NCBI RefSeq assembly: GCF_004353525.1
Contig: NZ_CP085524.1
Coordinates: 2,730,001 to 2,794,000, forward strand
Origin: Zhaonella formicivorans
Lineage (GTDB): Bacteria > Bacillota > DUOV01 > Zhaonellaceae
DNA length: 64,000 nucleotides
Direction of reading: 5' to 3'
Shown here: positions 9,666-18,063 of the stretch, piece by piece
Layout of the letters: each line of letters starts with the position of its first letter
How positions within the stretch are numbered: position 1 is the stretch's first letter
Translations under genes and position numbers: made by a program
Notes under the pieces: generated by a model
Told to the model about the DNA's origin: nothing
What the model saw: the letters and a program-made list of their open reading frames with translations, nothing else
Databases searched by the model: none

Positions 9666-10528
9666 ACCACATAGCAAATGAAGCTGGATGTTTATATTTA
9701 GTGGCAACTCCCATCGGAAACCTGGAAGACATTACTTTACGGGCGCTCCGGGTACTGCGGGAGGTTGACCTCATCGCCGCTGAAGACACCAGGCACAGCC
9801 GTAAGCTTTTAGCCCATTACGATATACACACCCCTTTGACCAGTTACCATCAGCATAATGAAAAAGCAAAGGGAGAGGATCTGCTCGAAAAGATGTTGGC
9901 CGGGACAAAGCTGGCCCTGATTTCCGATGCCGGCATGCCTGGCATTTCGGACCCCGGCCATGAGCTGGTGCTGAAAGCGGTGCAGGCGGGGCTGAGAGTA
10001 ATCCCGGTTCCCGGCCCCTCAGCGTCTTTAGCTGCTCTGGTGGTTTCTGGGCTCCCTACGGACCGCTTTGTTTTTGAAGGTTTTTTACCCCGGGGTGCCA
10101 AGGCCAAAAAGGCCGTTTTGGAAGGGCTGCAAAACGAAAGCCGTACCATAATTCTTTACGAGGCTCCCCACCGGCTTTTAAGCACTTTGCGGGACTTATA
10201 TGATTTTCTGGGAGACAGGGATGTGGCACTGGTCAGGGAAATCAGCAAGATACATGAAGAAATACAGCGGGGGAAACTGGGAAGTCTGGTAGAGTACTAT
10301 GGGACTCATGCACCCAAAGGCGAGTTTACGTTGATAATTAAGGGGAAAGAAAACGGGGAAAAAGGCATTGAAGTCAGTTTGGATGCACTTTTACAAGAGG
10401 TTTTTAAGTTAGAAGGAACTGGAAAAGACCGTAAGGCAGCAATTAAGGAGGTTGCTCAAAAGTACAAGTTGCCAAAGCGAGAGCTGTATAAAGCCGTGGT
10501 AGAAGCTCTGGAGAAGGATAAGCATTGA
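9662..10528 (+). CDS. rsmI: 16S rRNA (cytidine-1402-2'-O)-methyltransferase
   Basis: A 288-residue tetrapyrrole-methylase-fold enzyme. Seen: ATPIGNLEDITLRA (15-28), AAEDTRHS (39-46) and DAGMPGISDPG, all signature sequences of RsmI. It modifies the ribose of C1402 in the decoding centre. The ATG overlaps the trmN6 stop by 4 nt, so translation is probably coupled. The GIY-YIG gene yazA, which sits just upstream in Bacillus, is absent. Confidence 0.95.
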   Translation: MNHIANEAGCLYLVATPIGNLEDITLRALRVLREVDLIAAEDTRHSRKLLAHYDIHTPLTSYHQHNEKAKGEDLLEKMLAGTKLALISDAGMPGISDPGHELVLKAVQAGLRVIPVPGPSASLAALVVSGLPTDRFVFEGFLPRGAKAKKAVLEGLQNESRTIILYEAPHRLLSTLRDLYDFLGDRDVALVREISKIHEEIQRGKLGSLVEYYGTHAPKGEFTLIIKGKENGEKGIEVSLDALLQEVFKLEGTGKDRKAAIKEVAQKYKLPKRELYKAVVEALEKDKH

Positions 10529-10556
10529 GGTCCCCGCAACTTGCCACAAAAGCATC

Positions 10557-10602
10557 TTTAAAGATAAGTCAGGTACGGTTTGTACGCTGGCTTATCTTTT
10601 TT
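10557..10602 (+). terminator. terminator after rsmI
   Basis: AAAGATAAGTCAG / CTGGCTTATCTTT with GTAC-containing apical pairing, followed by T7. It closes the yaaO-rsmI run. Confidence 0.85.
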
Positions 10603-10807
10603 TATTATTTGTGAAAACAACAATAGATTTAAAAAGTATGGCAGAATCCTTACAAAAACATGTAAAGTGTTGCGAAATGCTATAAAGAGTATTGAAAAAA
10701 CCTGCAATTTGGAATTTGTGGAAGGAAATACAAGTAAAATGTCTAATAAAAAATACACTTGATCTACAATTTGACTGCGTACAGCGAAATTAGAAAATTA
10801 AATAAGC
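10603..10807. other. AT-rich gap before the riboswitch
   Basis: About 200 bp of AT-rich DNA between the rsmI terminator and the riboswitch. It has no convincing gene; short frames on both strands lack RBSs. The promoter for the AOR operon should lie at its 3' end, but I cannot fix the -35 and -10 boxes with confidence. Confidence 0.5.
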
Positions 10808-10808
10808 G

Positions 10809-10904
10809 TATCTCTCCGAGCTGTGTTACCTAAAGGGAAACTATGGTATGCAGCCGCTAGGGTATACTGGGAAACGGGTATGCCTCCCAAGGGAAAGGAG
10901 AAGA
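10809..10904 (+). promoter_or_regulatory. molybdenum/tungsten cofactor riboswitch (Moco RNA family)
   Basis: The leader contains CTCTCCGAGC, GCCGCTAGGG, GGGAAACGGG and GCCTCCCAAGGGAAAGGAGA, in the order expected for the Moco RNA motif. CTCTCC near the 5' end pairs with GGAGAAG at the 3' end as the basal stem, and GGTATAC / GGGTATGCC forms an internal helix. Family knowledge: Moco RNAs control molybdopterin genes, and variants of the motif are linked to tungsten-cofactor enzymes. A tungsten-type AOR operon follows directly, so a tungsten-cofactor response is the natural reading, but this is inference. Confidence 0.85.
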
Positions 10905-10952
10905 AGAAAAATATTTTTCCTTCTAAACTTGGAGGCTTCCAGTTCTCGAGAC

Positions 10953-10998
10953 AAAGCCCAAAAGTGCAGATTATAACTCACTTTGAGGGCTTTTTTTA
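10953..10998 (+). terminator. attenuator terminator of the AOR operon leader
   Basis: AAAGCCCAAAAGTG / CACTTTGAGGGCTTTTTTT. A strong stem with T7 about 50 nt after the riboswitch and 115 nt before the first gene. This is the layout of transcriptional attenuation by the upstream aptamer. Confidence 0.85.
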
Positions 10999-11112
10999 TA
11001 CCGTAAATTTCTGCCAAACAGTTAGGGGGGAGATAGGGGTGCTTTAAGGGTGAGGGGGTAGTGGTGGATATGAAAATTACTGGCCTAAGAGAGAATTGAA
11101 GGAGGTTTAAGG

Positions 11113-11856
11113 ATGTCTGAACAAGAGAAAAGAGTAATTGCTGACAGCGAGGGGAACGTCTCCAATTTACTTGGCAAAGCCATCAGCAGGCGTAAATTTT
11201 TAAAAGGCGGAATTTTTTCCGCAGCCGGAGTAGCGGGAATGACCCTGTTTGGCGCCCTGGGCGCTTATGCAGCTACAGAGGGTAAAGTGCCGCTTTTGGT
11301 TAAATCCAAAGGTGTAATTTTAGCCGAACCATCCAGATGCGTTGGCTGCCGTCGGTGCGAGCTGGCTTGTACGGAATTTAAGGAAGGAAAATCCCATCCC
11401 TTCATCGCCAGAATAAAAATATACCGCAACTTAAACTTTGGTCCTAAAGGAGTCCAATATGGATACTGGCGCAAAGAAGGCAAATACGGTAATTCCCGTA
11501 TAATCCAAGAAACATGTAAACAATGCGCCCATCCGGTTCCCTGTGCCATGTCCTGCCCAAATGGTGCCATCGAAGCTGATCCTGTAACAGGGGCCAGGGA
11601 AATCAATAGCAGCAAATGCGTAGGTTGTGGCATTTGTACCCGGGCCTGTCCTTGGGAAATGACCGCAGTGGATCCAGAAACCAAGAAGGCGACAAAGTGC
11701 AATCTTTGTGATGGGAATCCCATGTGTGTCGATGCTTGCCCGTCGGGAGCATTAAAATATATTTCCTGGCGTGATCTGACAAAAGAAGTGGCTGTGCGCC
11801 AGGCAAGTATCGCGGCTGTTAATGATAGCTGCAACCAGTGCCATGCAACTAAATAG
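11113..11856 (+). CDS. Tat-exported 4Fe-4S polyferredoxin, AOR partner
   Basis: A 247-residue ferredoxin with a twin-arginine signal (SRRKFLKG at 25-32, followed by a hydrophobic stretch and AYA near 51-53). Four cysteine clusters follow: CVGCRRCELAC (76-86), CKQCAHPVPCAMSC, CVGCGICTRAC and CNLCDGNPMCVDAC. A last CNQC lies at the C terminus. This is the layout of DMSO-reductase-type/YdhY-type electron-transfer subunits. It precedes AOR by 46 nt and presumably takes electrons from or gives them to it. The odd point is that this subunit has a Tat signal while AOR has none, so AOR would have to be co-exported or the signal act only as an anchor. RBS GAAGGAGGTTTAAGG. Confidence 0.88.
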   Translation: MSEQEKRVIADSEGNVSNLLGKAISRRKFLKGGIFSAAGVAGMTLFGALGAYAATEGKVPLLVKSKGVILAEPSRCVGCRRCELACTEFKEGKSHPFIARIKIYRNLNFGPKGVQYGYWRKEGKYGNSRIIQETCKQCAHPVPCAMSCPNGAIEADPVTGAREINSSKCVGCGICTRACPWEMTAVDPETKKATKCNLCDGNPMCVDACPSGALKYISWRDLTKEVAVRQASIAAVNDSCNQCHATK

Positions 11857-11902
11857 CGACATGGCTTCTAGTTTTTAGTATTGTTGAAGGAGGAGATAAG
11901 TA

Positions 11903-13993
11903 ATGGCTACTTACGGAGGATGGGCCGGCAAGGTTTTACGTGTAGATTTAGGTACCGGTAAAATTACCGCGGAAAATACCATTGAAAAATACAAGGATTT
12001 TTTAGGTGGGGGAACGGGTATAGGATATAAAGTAATGTGGGATGAAGTACCGGCGGGAACTAAAGCTTGGGACCCGGAAAACAGAATTATTTTCAGCTGT
12101 GGACCGTTAGCCGGAACAGGAGCACCTGCAAATGGCCGCACTGCCATTACATCATTGTGGCCCTTACATAAAAAAGAGCTGGTCGGCACTGGCCATATGG
12201 GCGGGCATTTTGCAGCGGAATTAAAATTTGCCGGTTGGGATGCCATAATTGTGCAAGGTAAAGCGGCCAGGCCGGTTTGGATTAGTATTGAGGATGAAAA
12301 AGTAGAAATTAAAGATGCAAGCCATTTGTGGGGTAACGGCATTTACAGGACTACTGCTGAAATCTGCGCCGAACTCGGTTCTTCTGCCCAGGTAGCGGCA
12401 ATCGGGCAAGCGGGAGAAAACCTGGTGCGCATGTCCAACATTATGACAGGAAATTCCCACTCTGCGGGAGGACTGGGCAGCGTGATGGGCTCAAAGAATC
12501 TCAAGGCTATCGGGGTTAAAGGCTCAAAATCTGTAAAAATTGCTGCTGACAAAAACGAATGGAAAAAATTAAATGATTATATTCTTTCACTGGCAGGGGC
12601 CAATAACCAGTGGGTAGTTCCCAAAACGCCGCAACCCTGGGCAGAGTATTCTGACAAAGGCAGCCGCTGGACTGCCAGCAAAGGGGTATACTGGGGTGCC
12701 GCAGATCCCCCGGTGGAAACAGGAACATGCGATCCCCACGATAAACATAGCATCGCTTACAGGACTCATAAAGGCATTTTTGACTTCGGCGACATTGGGG
12801 AAAAATATACGGTTCGAATGGATGGCTGCCATTCTTGCCCCATTCGCTGCCACATTGTTCTAAATGTTCCCTCTGCAGAGCGCTATGGGGTTTCGGGTTA
12901 TGCTACCAATACCTGCATCGGCTGGTGGGGCAGAGGCATTTTAAAAACCAAGAGGAATACCATTGAAGACTTGGAAGCTGCGGTAGTCGGCAAACACATG
13001 ACCGACGATTTGGGCTTGTGGTGTAATTATGGTTTGATAGGAAGAACACTTCATTACTTATATGAAAAAGGCGTTTTTAAGTCGGTTTTAAGTGAAACAG
13101 AATACAATAGCATTCCTTGGGATAAATATTTAAAAAATGATCCTGAATTTATTATTGATTTCTGCCGCCGGGTGGCTTTTAAAAAAGGTGAATTTGGTAT
13201 CGCAATGGGCGAAGGAATTGACAGGCTGATCGAAAGATGGAAGTTGGACCCAGAGGAGATTTCTAAGGACCATTACCTTGTTTACTTCTCCAACGGTTTC
13301 CCAAAGCACCATGCCAGTGAAAACGGTGGACAAGTGGGAATGTTAATCAATACGCAATACAACCGCGATTCCCAGTGCCATTCTCACTCCAACTTCCTCT
13401 CAAGCGGGCTGCCGCTGGAAATTAACAAAAAGCTCGGGGCTGAAATTTTTGGTTCTCCTGATGCCATCGACGCTAATGGCAATTATACTCCCATGAACCC
13501 GTATAAGGCCAAATTCGCCAAATGGGCGCTGATTAGAAAAGAACTCCATGATAGTTTGCCGCTTTGCAACTGGATGTTCCCGTGGATAGCCTCGCCGCTG
13601 AAAGAAAGAGGGTATAAGGGTGATACATCCATAGAGGCTCAATTATATTCTGCAGTTACCGGTGATAAGAAAACCGAAGCGGAATTGGATCTAATAGGGG
13701 AAAGGATTTTTAACCTCCACCGGGCTCTGACCATTCGCGGCATGGGCACCAAGGAAATGAGAAAAGAACATGACTATTTCCCGGAATGGGCATTCCACGA
13801 TGAAAATGGGAAGAAACCCTTTGAACCGGGTACCAATGTCATGGACAGGGATGACATGGAAAAGGCATTAGACTTATTCTATGCCGAACTCGGCTGGGAT
13901 AAGGATACTGGCGCTCCGACCAAAGAGACTTTGGAAAAATTGGGCTTAAAAGAAGTTGCCGCTGAATTGGGAGCAAAAGGCTTGTTACCATAG
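11903..13993 (+). CDS. aldehyde ferredoxin oxidoreductase, tungsten type
   Basis: A 696-residue AOR-family enzyme. Family knowledge: members carry a tungsten (or Mo) bis-pterin and one 4Fe-4S cluster and oxidise aldehydes, or reduce carboxylic acids, with ferredoxin. Seen: the N-terminal domain GGWAGKVLRVDLGTG and LGGGTGIGYKV, the cluster ligands C309, C312 and C316 (CHSCPIRC), and a fourth cysteine near 555 (LPLCNW). Length is slightly above archaeal AOR (about 605), closer to the YdhV/BamB-like branch. Substrate cannot be assigned. Strong RBS GAAGGAGGAG. Operon with the ferredoxin, YdhW-like protein and FdhD. Confidence 0.92.
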   Translation: MATYGGWAGKVLRVDLGTGKITAENTIEKYKDFLGGGTGIGYKVMWDEVPAGTKAWDPENRIIFSCGPLAGTGAPANGRTAITSLWPLHKKELVGTGHMGGHFAAELKFAGWDAIIVQGKAARPVWISIEDEKVEIKDASHLWGNGIYRTTAEICAELGSSAQVAAIGQAGENLVRMSNIMTGNSHSAGGLGSVMGSKNLKAIGVKGSKSVKIAADKNEWKKLNDYILSLAGANNQWVVPKTPQPWAEYSDKGSRWTASKGVYWGAADPPVETGTCDPHDKHSIAYRTHKGIFDFGDIGEKYTVRMDGCHSCPIRCHIVLNVPSAERYGVSGYATNTCIGWWGRGILKTKRNTIEDLEAAVVGKHMTDDLGLWCNYGLIGRTLHYLYEKGVFKSVLSETEYNSIPWDKYLKNDPEFIIDFCRRVAFKKGEFGIAMGEGIDRLIERWKLDPEEISKDHYLVYFSNGFPKHHASENGGQVGMLINTQYNRDSQCHSHSNFLSSGLPLEINKKLGAEIFGSPDAIDANGNYTPMNPYKAKFAKWALIRKELHDSLPLCNWMFPWIASPLKERGYKGDTSIEAQLYSAVTGDKKTEAELDLIGERIFNLHRALTIRGMGTKEMRKEHDYFPEWAFHDENGKKPFEPGTNVMDRDDMEKALDLFYAELGWDKDTGAPTKETLEKLGLKEVAAELGAKGLLP

Positions 13994-14018
13994 CTAAAGC
14001 ATAAAGGGGGTTTATCTC

Positions 14019-14582
14019 ATGGACATGACAGGCAGTGAAAAAGAGGTACTTGCGCGGGTAGTGGCTGAAATTCGTAGACGCTCCGCGGAAAACATTGCAC
14101 TCACCCCTTTAGAAGCTTTTAAAGAGGAGCCTTTTTACTTGGAGGATGATGCTTTAGCGAATATCGTTTATGAATTGGCTCAAGCTGAGGAATATGAGGA
14201 TATCCAATTCTTGACTTTTAAACCAGGTGCAAAAATGTACCTCTATTCTTCTTTGTACATCAGTGATTCCTATGCACGAGCCTTATTAAGAAAAGAACAG
14301 CAAGATCCCTGTTTTCTGATTGCAGAAACAGTGCGTGAAGAGTCCAGGGTTTATCCACGTCCCACTTGCAGTGATACACTGGCCCTTCCTCCTTATAATT
14401 TGGATTTAAGCGAGCTGACGCGGTATCTGGACGAGTTGAAAAGCAGAGAAGAATTCGGCGACATCCATTGGTTTAAAACATCTACTGATGTAATCTACCT
14501 GTACTCAGACAAATATATGAGCAAAGATTATGCCAGTTATTTAGCGGAATGGTATGAAGTGGGGCAATACGAGAACCAGTAG
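14019..14582 (+). CDS. YdhW-like protein of AOR operon
   Basis: A 187-residue acidic protein of unknown biochemical role. It appears to be internally duplicated. Residues about 45-90 (YELAQAEEYEDIQFLTF...MYLYSSLYISDSYA) resemble residues about 130-180 (YLDELKSREEFGDIHWFKT...IYLYSDKYMSKDYA). E. coli has ydhW next to the AOR-like ydhV and the ferredoxin ydhY; the same neighbourhood here suggests the same family. No catalytic motif or cysteine cluster is seen. It starts 25 nt after AOR with RBS AAAGGGGG. Possibly an assembly or docking factor (inference). Confidence 0.6.
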   Translation: MDMTGSEKEVLARVVAEIRRRSAENIALTPLEAFKEEPFYLEDDALANIVYELAQAEEYEDIQFLTFKPGAKMYLYSSLYISDSYARALLRKEQQDPCFLIAETVREESRVYPRPTCSDTLALPPYNLDLSELTRYLDELKSREEFGDIHWFKTSTDVIYLYSDKYMSKDYASYLAEWYEVGQYENQ

Positions 14583-14607
14583 GCGGATTTTTAAGGAGGC
14601 TTGGGCT

Positions 14608-15507
14608 GTGACAGAAAAAACTAGCGAAGCAGTATCTTTTAACCTGAAAAGGACTGAAATTGTCCGCTGGGATAAGTGCGGCTCTGTTTCAAAAGATGAA
14701 ATTTACCTTTCCGTCGAAGAGCCCTTGGCCATAGATTTGAATGGCAAAAAAGTGGCTGTTCTGATGCGCCTGCCGGGTTCGGAGAAAGAGTTAGCTGTGG
14801 GCTTTTGTGTGTCGGAAGGGTTGGTTGAAAGCTTTGATGACATTCTGTTGGTCCATCATTGCGGCAGCTTCAAAACTCTTCACCCGGCAGCGGTTTCTGA
14901 TGCCTTGGAATCAAGGAATGTAGTACGGGTTATAACCGCCAAAACCTCTATTTCCCGTAGCGATGATCTTACAATGCTGTTAGTGCGTTCTGGCTGCGGT
15001 AGGAACAACATAGCCGAGACGGGTGTGGAACTGCCTTTCTGTAGCAGCAAGCTCAGAATCACAGCTCAGACCTTGGCAAAGATGAGTATTTTGCTGTGCA
15101 ATCAGCAAAAAGTGAAGCGTCTGAGCGGGGGACTGCATTCAGCGGTTCTATTTGATAGGCTGGCCCAAGTAGTAGCAGGTTATGAAGATGTTGGCCGGCA
15201 TAACGCCATGGATAAAGCCATTGGGCATGCCATGCTGCATAACATTCGTCTGGATGATAAGATCTTGTTCACAACAGGAAGGACCAGTTACGAAATGGTA
15301 ACCAAAGCAGCCAGGGTTGGGATACCGGTATTGGTATCCCTCTCTTCCCCCACGTCTCTTTCTGTAGAATATGCCCAAAACTGCGGAATAACACTGGTGG
15401 GGTATGTAAGACAAAGCAAAATGATAGTCTATTCTTGTCCGGAACGCATAGATTTTGCCACAATTGACCACAAGGATTACGAGGAACGGCATAGTTTGGC
15501 CAATTAA
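14608..15507 (+). CDS. fdhD: FdhD-type sulfurtransferase
   Basis: A 299-residue FdhD-family protein. Seen: MRLPGSEKELAVGFCVSEGL, the cysteine loop RSGCGRN (C130), GGLHSAVLFD, EDVGRHNAMDKAIG and a long TTGRTSYEMVTKAARVGIP. Family knowledge: FdhD passes sulfur from a desulfurase to the Mo/W-pterin cofactor of formate dehydrogenase. Here it sits in an AOR operon with no fdhA in view. The usual CxxC is reduced to one visible cysteine in the loop. GTG start behind AAGGAGG. An in-frame upstream ATG lies inside the previous gene and is rejected. Confidence 0.88.
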   Translation: MTEKTSEAVSFNLKRTEIVRWDKCGSVSKDEIYLSVEEPLAIDLNGKKVAVLMRLPGSEKELAVGFCVSEGLVESFDDILLVHHCGSFKTLHPAAVSDALESRNVVRVITAKTSISRSDDLTMLLVRSGCGRNNIAETGVELPFCSSKLRITAQTLAKMSILLCNQQKVKRLSGGLHSAVLFDRLAQVVAGYEDVGRHNAMDKAIGHAMLHNIRLDDKILFTTGRTSYEMVTKAARVGIPVLVSLSSPTSLSVEYAQNCGITLVGYVRQSKMIVYSCPERIDFATIDHKDYEERHSLAN

Positions 15508-15508
15508 C

Positions 15509-15539
15509 AAAAGACACCCTACTACCAGGGTGTCTTTTC
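15509..15539. terminator. bidirectional terminator
   Basis: AAAAGACACCCT / AGGGTGTCTTTT between the convergent fdhD and abrB genes. T-rich flanks on both sides. Confidence 0.92.
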
Positions 15540-15547
15540 ATTTTAAA

Positions 15548-15799
15548 CTAAACAGCTTCTGAAGCCATGGCTTCAGCGCATTGACGGCAGACATTTTTGC
15601 CTTTGAAATTATGTACATCTTCCGCATTGCCGCAAAAGACGCAAGCAGGTTCATATTTTTTCAAAATAATCTTTTCGTGGTCTACGTAGATTTCCAAAGC
15701 GTCTTTTTCATCTATTCCCAGAGTGCGGCGTAACTCGATAGGAATAACAACCCTGCCAAGTTCGTCAACTTTACGCACGATACCTGTAGATTTAATCAC
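15548..15799 (-). CDS. abrB: AbrB/SpoVT-family transition-state regulator
   Basis: An 83-residue regulator. The N-terminal swapped-hairpin AbrB domain reads STGIVRKVDELGRVVIPIEL (residues 4-23). The C-terminal part carries C53/C56 and C71/C74 (CVFC...CRQC), a probable zinc ribbon absent from B. subtilis AbrB. GTG start chosen because GGGGAGGGGAG is correctly spaced; an ATG 27 nt upstream would put the RBS inside the gene. It is transcribed against its neighbours, as abrB is in B. subtilis. Likely target: transition-phase and sporulation genes (inference). Confidence 0.9.
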   Translation of the reverse strand: MIKSTGIVRKVDELGRVVIPIELRRTLGIDEKDALEIYVDHEKIILKKYEPACVFCGNAEDVHNFKGKNVCRQCAEAMASEAV

Positions 15800-15939
15800 C
15801 TTGCTCCCCTCCCCTTTCTTCAACAAGTTTCGACAAGCTATCTAAATCATACCAGCGATTCCAGTAAAAGTCAACAACCTAATAAACAAAAACATACATA
15901 AAATTTGTGCTTCCAGGAAAAACTTGACAGCAGCCGGAG

Positions 15940-16106
15940 CATACCTTAGCCTTTAGCCTTCAGCTATCAGCTTAAAAATTATCGGCTTAAATTATATGGG
16001 TTACTGGATTAATGTGTAATAAAGAGTTAAAATATGGACATAAGTTTAGTGAATAATTTATAGTAATTTAGCTGTCGGCTGATGGCTGATAGCTGACAGC
16101 TGTACG
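15940..16106. repeat. inverted AGC-type repeat pair before metG
   Basis: Two blocks in opposite orientation, 15948-15973 (TAGCCTTCAGCTATCAGC) and 16070-16103 (GCTGATGGCTGATAGCTGAC), flank about 100 bp of AT-rich DNA. They can pair to a long stem whose 3' arm ends just before the metG RBS. No T-box specifier or antiterminator motif was recognised. Confidence 0.7.
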
Positions 16107-16116
16107 GAGGTTTAAG

Positions 16117-18063
16117 ATGGATAACAGGACTTTTTATGTTACCACCCCTATTTATTATCCCAGTGATAAATTACATATTGGACATGCTCTGACCACAACC
16201 ATGGCGGATACACTGGCCCGGTATAAAAGGATGCGTGGCTACGACGTATTTTTCCTGACGGGTTCCGATGAACACGGTCAGAAAATTGAACGTAAAGCCA
16301 AGGAGGCAGGCGTCACCCCACTGGCTTATGTGGATAAAATTGTGGCTACCTTTCAGCATCTTTGGAAGAAGCTGGATATTTCCAATGATGATTTTATCCG
16401 CACCTCTGAGGAACGGCATAAAAAAGTGGTGCAGGCCCTCTTCAAAAAGATTTATGACCAGGGCGATATCTATAAATCGGAGTATGAGGGATGGTACTGC
16501 ACTCCTTGTGAGACCTTTTGGACCGACCGGCAGCTGGTGGAAGGAAATTGCCCCGACTGCGGCAGGCCAGTTGAGCTAGTAAAAGAAGAGAGTTATTTCT
16601 TTCGCATGAGCAAATATGCGGACCGGCTTTTACAATACATTGAGGACCACCCTGAGTTTATTCAACCGGTCACCAGAAGAAATGAGATGGTGAGTTTTAT
16701 CAAGCAGGGGCTGGAGGACCTCTGTATTTCCCGGACTACTTTTGACTGGGGCATTCCCGTGCCTATTGATGAAAAACATGTGATTTATGTCTGGTTTGAT
16801 GCTTTGACGAACTATATTTCCGCTTTGGGTTACGGCAGCGGTGACCCTAAATTTGAAAAATACTGGCCCAGTGCAGTGCACCTGGTGGGCAAGGACATTA
16901 TGCGTTTTCACACCATTATTTGGCCAATCATTTTGATAGCTGCAGGGATTGAACCGCCTGTCACTGTTTTTGGCCACGGCTGGCTTTTGGTGGACGGGGG
17001 TAAGATGTCCAAATCCAAAGGCAACGTAGTAGACCCCTTGGTACTGATTGACAAATACGGCACCGACGCTATCCGCTATTTCCTGCTGAGAGAAATGCCC
17101 TACGGCGCTGACGGTTACTATTCCGAGGATGCATTGATTTTACGCACCAATACCGATCTGGCAAATGACTATGGCAACCTGCTCAGCCGTACCACTTCCA
17201 TGCTGAACAAGTTCTGCCAGGGGCAGATTCCTGCTCCCGGAGAGGAAGAACCGCTGGATCAGGAGTTAAAAAACATCGCCAAAGGACTGCCGGAAGAAGT
17301 AGATCAGGCTTTAGGCAGATTTGAGTTCAGCGCTGCCCTGGGGGCTATTTGGAAGCTTGTCAGTAAAGCTAACAAGTACATCGAAGAAACGGCTCCCTGG
17401 GCTTTAGCTAAAGACCCCTCTCAAACGGGGCGGCTGGGTACGGTCATGTACAACCTGGTGGAGGCAATCCGCATTAGCACCGTTTTGCTTTCTCCTTTTA
17501 TGCCCAACACTCCGGCTAAAGTCTGGGCCCAGCTGGGCTTAACGGAGCACCTGGATGTCCAGAACTGGGACAGCATTTTAAGCTGGGGCAAGACGCCGGT
17601 TGGGGTGAAAATCAACCGGGGTGAGCCTATTTTTCCGCGGATTGAGGAAGAAAAAGAAAATATAGCTGCACCGGCGGAGGAGAAAAAAGTGACAGCAGAG
17701 AACAAGAATCAGGCGCAAGCCGAGGATAAAGAAGCAGTAAATCTAATAGAGATCGAAGATTTTGCCAAAGTGGATTTGCGGGTAGCCGAAGTTATAGCAG
17801 CAAAAAAAGTGGAAAAAGCCGACAAGCTGCTCGAGCTGAGGGTCCGATTGGGAGAGGAAGAGCGGACGGTGGTGGCCGGCATTGCGTTACATTATGCCCC
17901 TGAAGAGTTGGTTGGCAAAAAGATCATTCTGGTGGCCAACTTAAGACCCGCCAAGCTCCGGGGCATAACTTCCCAGGGGATGATTTTGGCTGCTTCCCAG
18001 GATGGCAAGCTAGGAGTCTTGACCTTGGACAGGGATATTCCGAGCGGGGCCAAGGTGAAGTAG
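16117..18063 (+). CDS. metG: methionyl-tRNA synthetase
   Basis: A 648-residue class I synthetase. HIGH (20-23), a zinc-knuckle pair CTPC...CPDC near residues 128-148, and KMSKSKGN (from 296) are all present. An anticodon-binding helical domain follows. An EMAP/Trbp111-type tRNA-binding OB domain begins at about 545 (DFAKVDLRVAEV), joined through a charged Glu/Lys/Ala-rich linker (about 505-545). It charges tRNA-Met. The tatD start follows its stop codon without a gap. RBS ACGGAGG lies at the edge of the repeat. Confidence 0.98.
   Translation: MDNRTFYVTTPIYYPSDKLHIGHALTTTMADTLARYKRMRGYDVFFLTGSDEHGQKIERKAKEAGVTPLAYVDKIVATFQHLWKKLDISNDDFIRTSEERHKKVVQALFKKIYDQGDIYKSEYEGWYCTPCETFWTDRQLVEGNCPDCGRPVELVKEESYFFRMSKYADRLLQYIEDHPEFIQPVTRRNEMVSFIKQGLEDLCISRTTFDWGIPVPIDEKHVIYVWFDALTNYISALGYGSGDPKFEKYWPSAVHLVGKDIMRFHTIIWPIILIAAGIEPPVTVFGHGWLLVDGGKMSKSKGNVVDPLVLIDKYGTDAIRYFLLREMPYGADGYYSEDALILRTNTDLANDYGNLLSRTTSMLNKFCQGQIPAPGEEEPLDQELKNIAKGLPEEVDQALGRFEFSAALGAIWKLVSKANKYIEETAPWALAKDPSQTGRLGTVMYNLVEAIRISTVLLSPFMPNTPAKVWAQLGLTEHLDVQNWDSILSWGKTPVGVKINRGEPIFPRIEEEKENIAAPAEEKKVTAENKNQAQAEDKEAVNLIEIEDFAKVDLRVAEVIAAKKVEKADKLLELRVRLGEEERTVVAGIALHYAPEELVGKKIILVANLRPAKLRGITSQGMILAASQDGKLGVLTLDRDIPSGAKVK

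Noticed and set aside
11265-11834. 189-codon minus-strand frame
   Set aside because: Antisense to the Cys-rich ferredoxin; no RBS and no recognisable protein features.
15840-16116. T-box leader upstream of metG
   Set aside because: No specifier loop, T-box sequence or terminator/antiterminator pair was found; the region is explained by AGC-type repeats.
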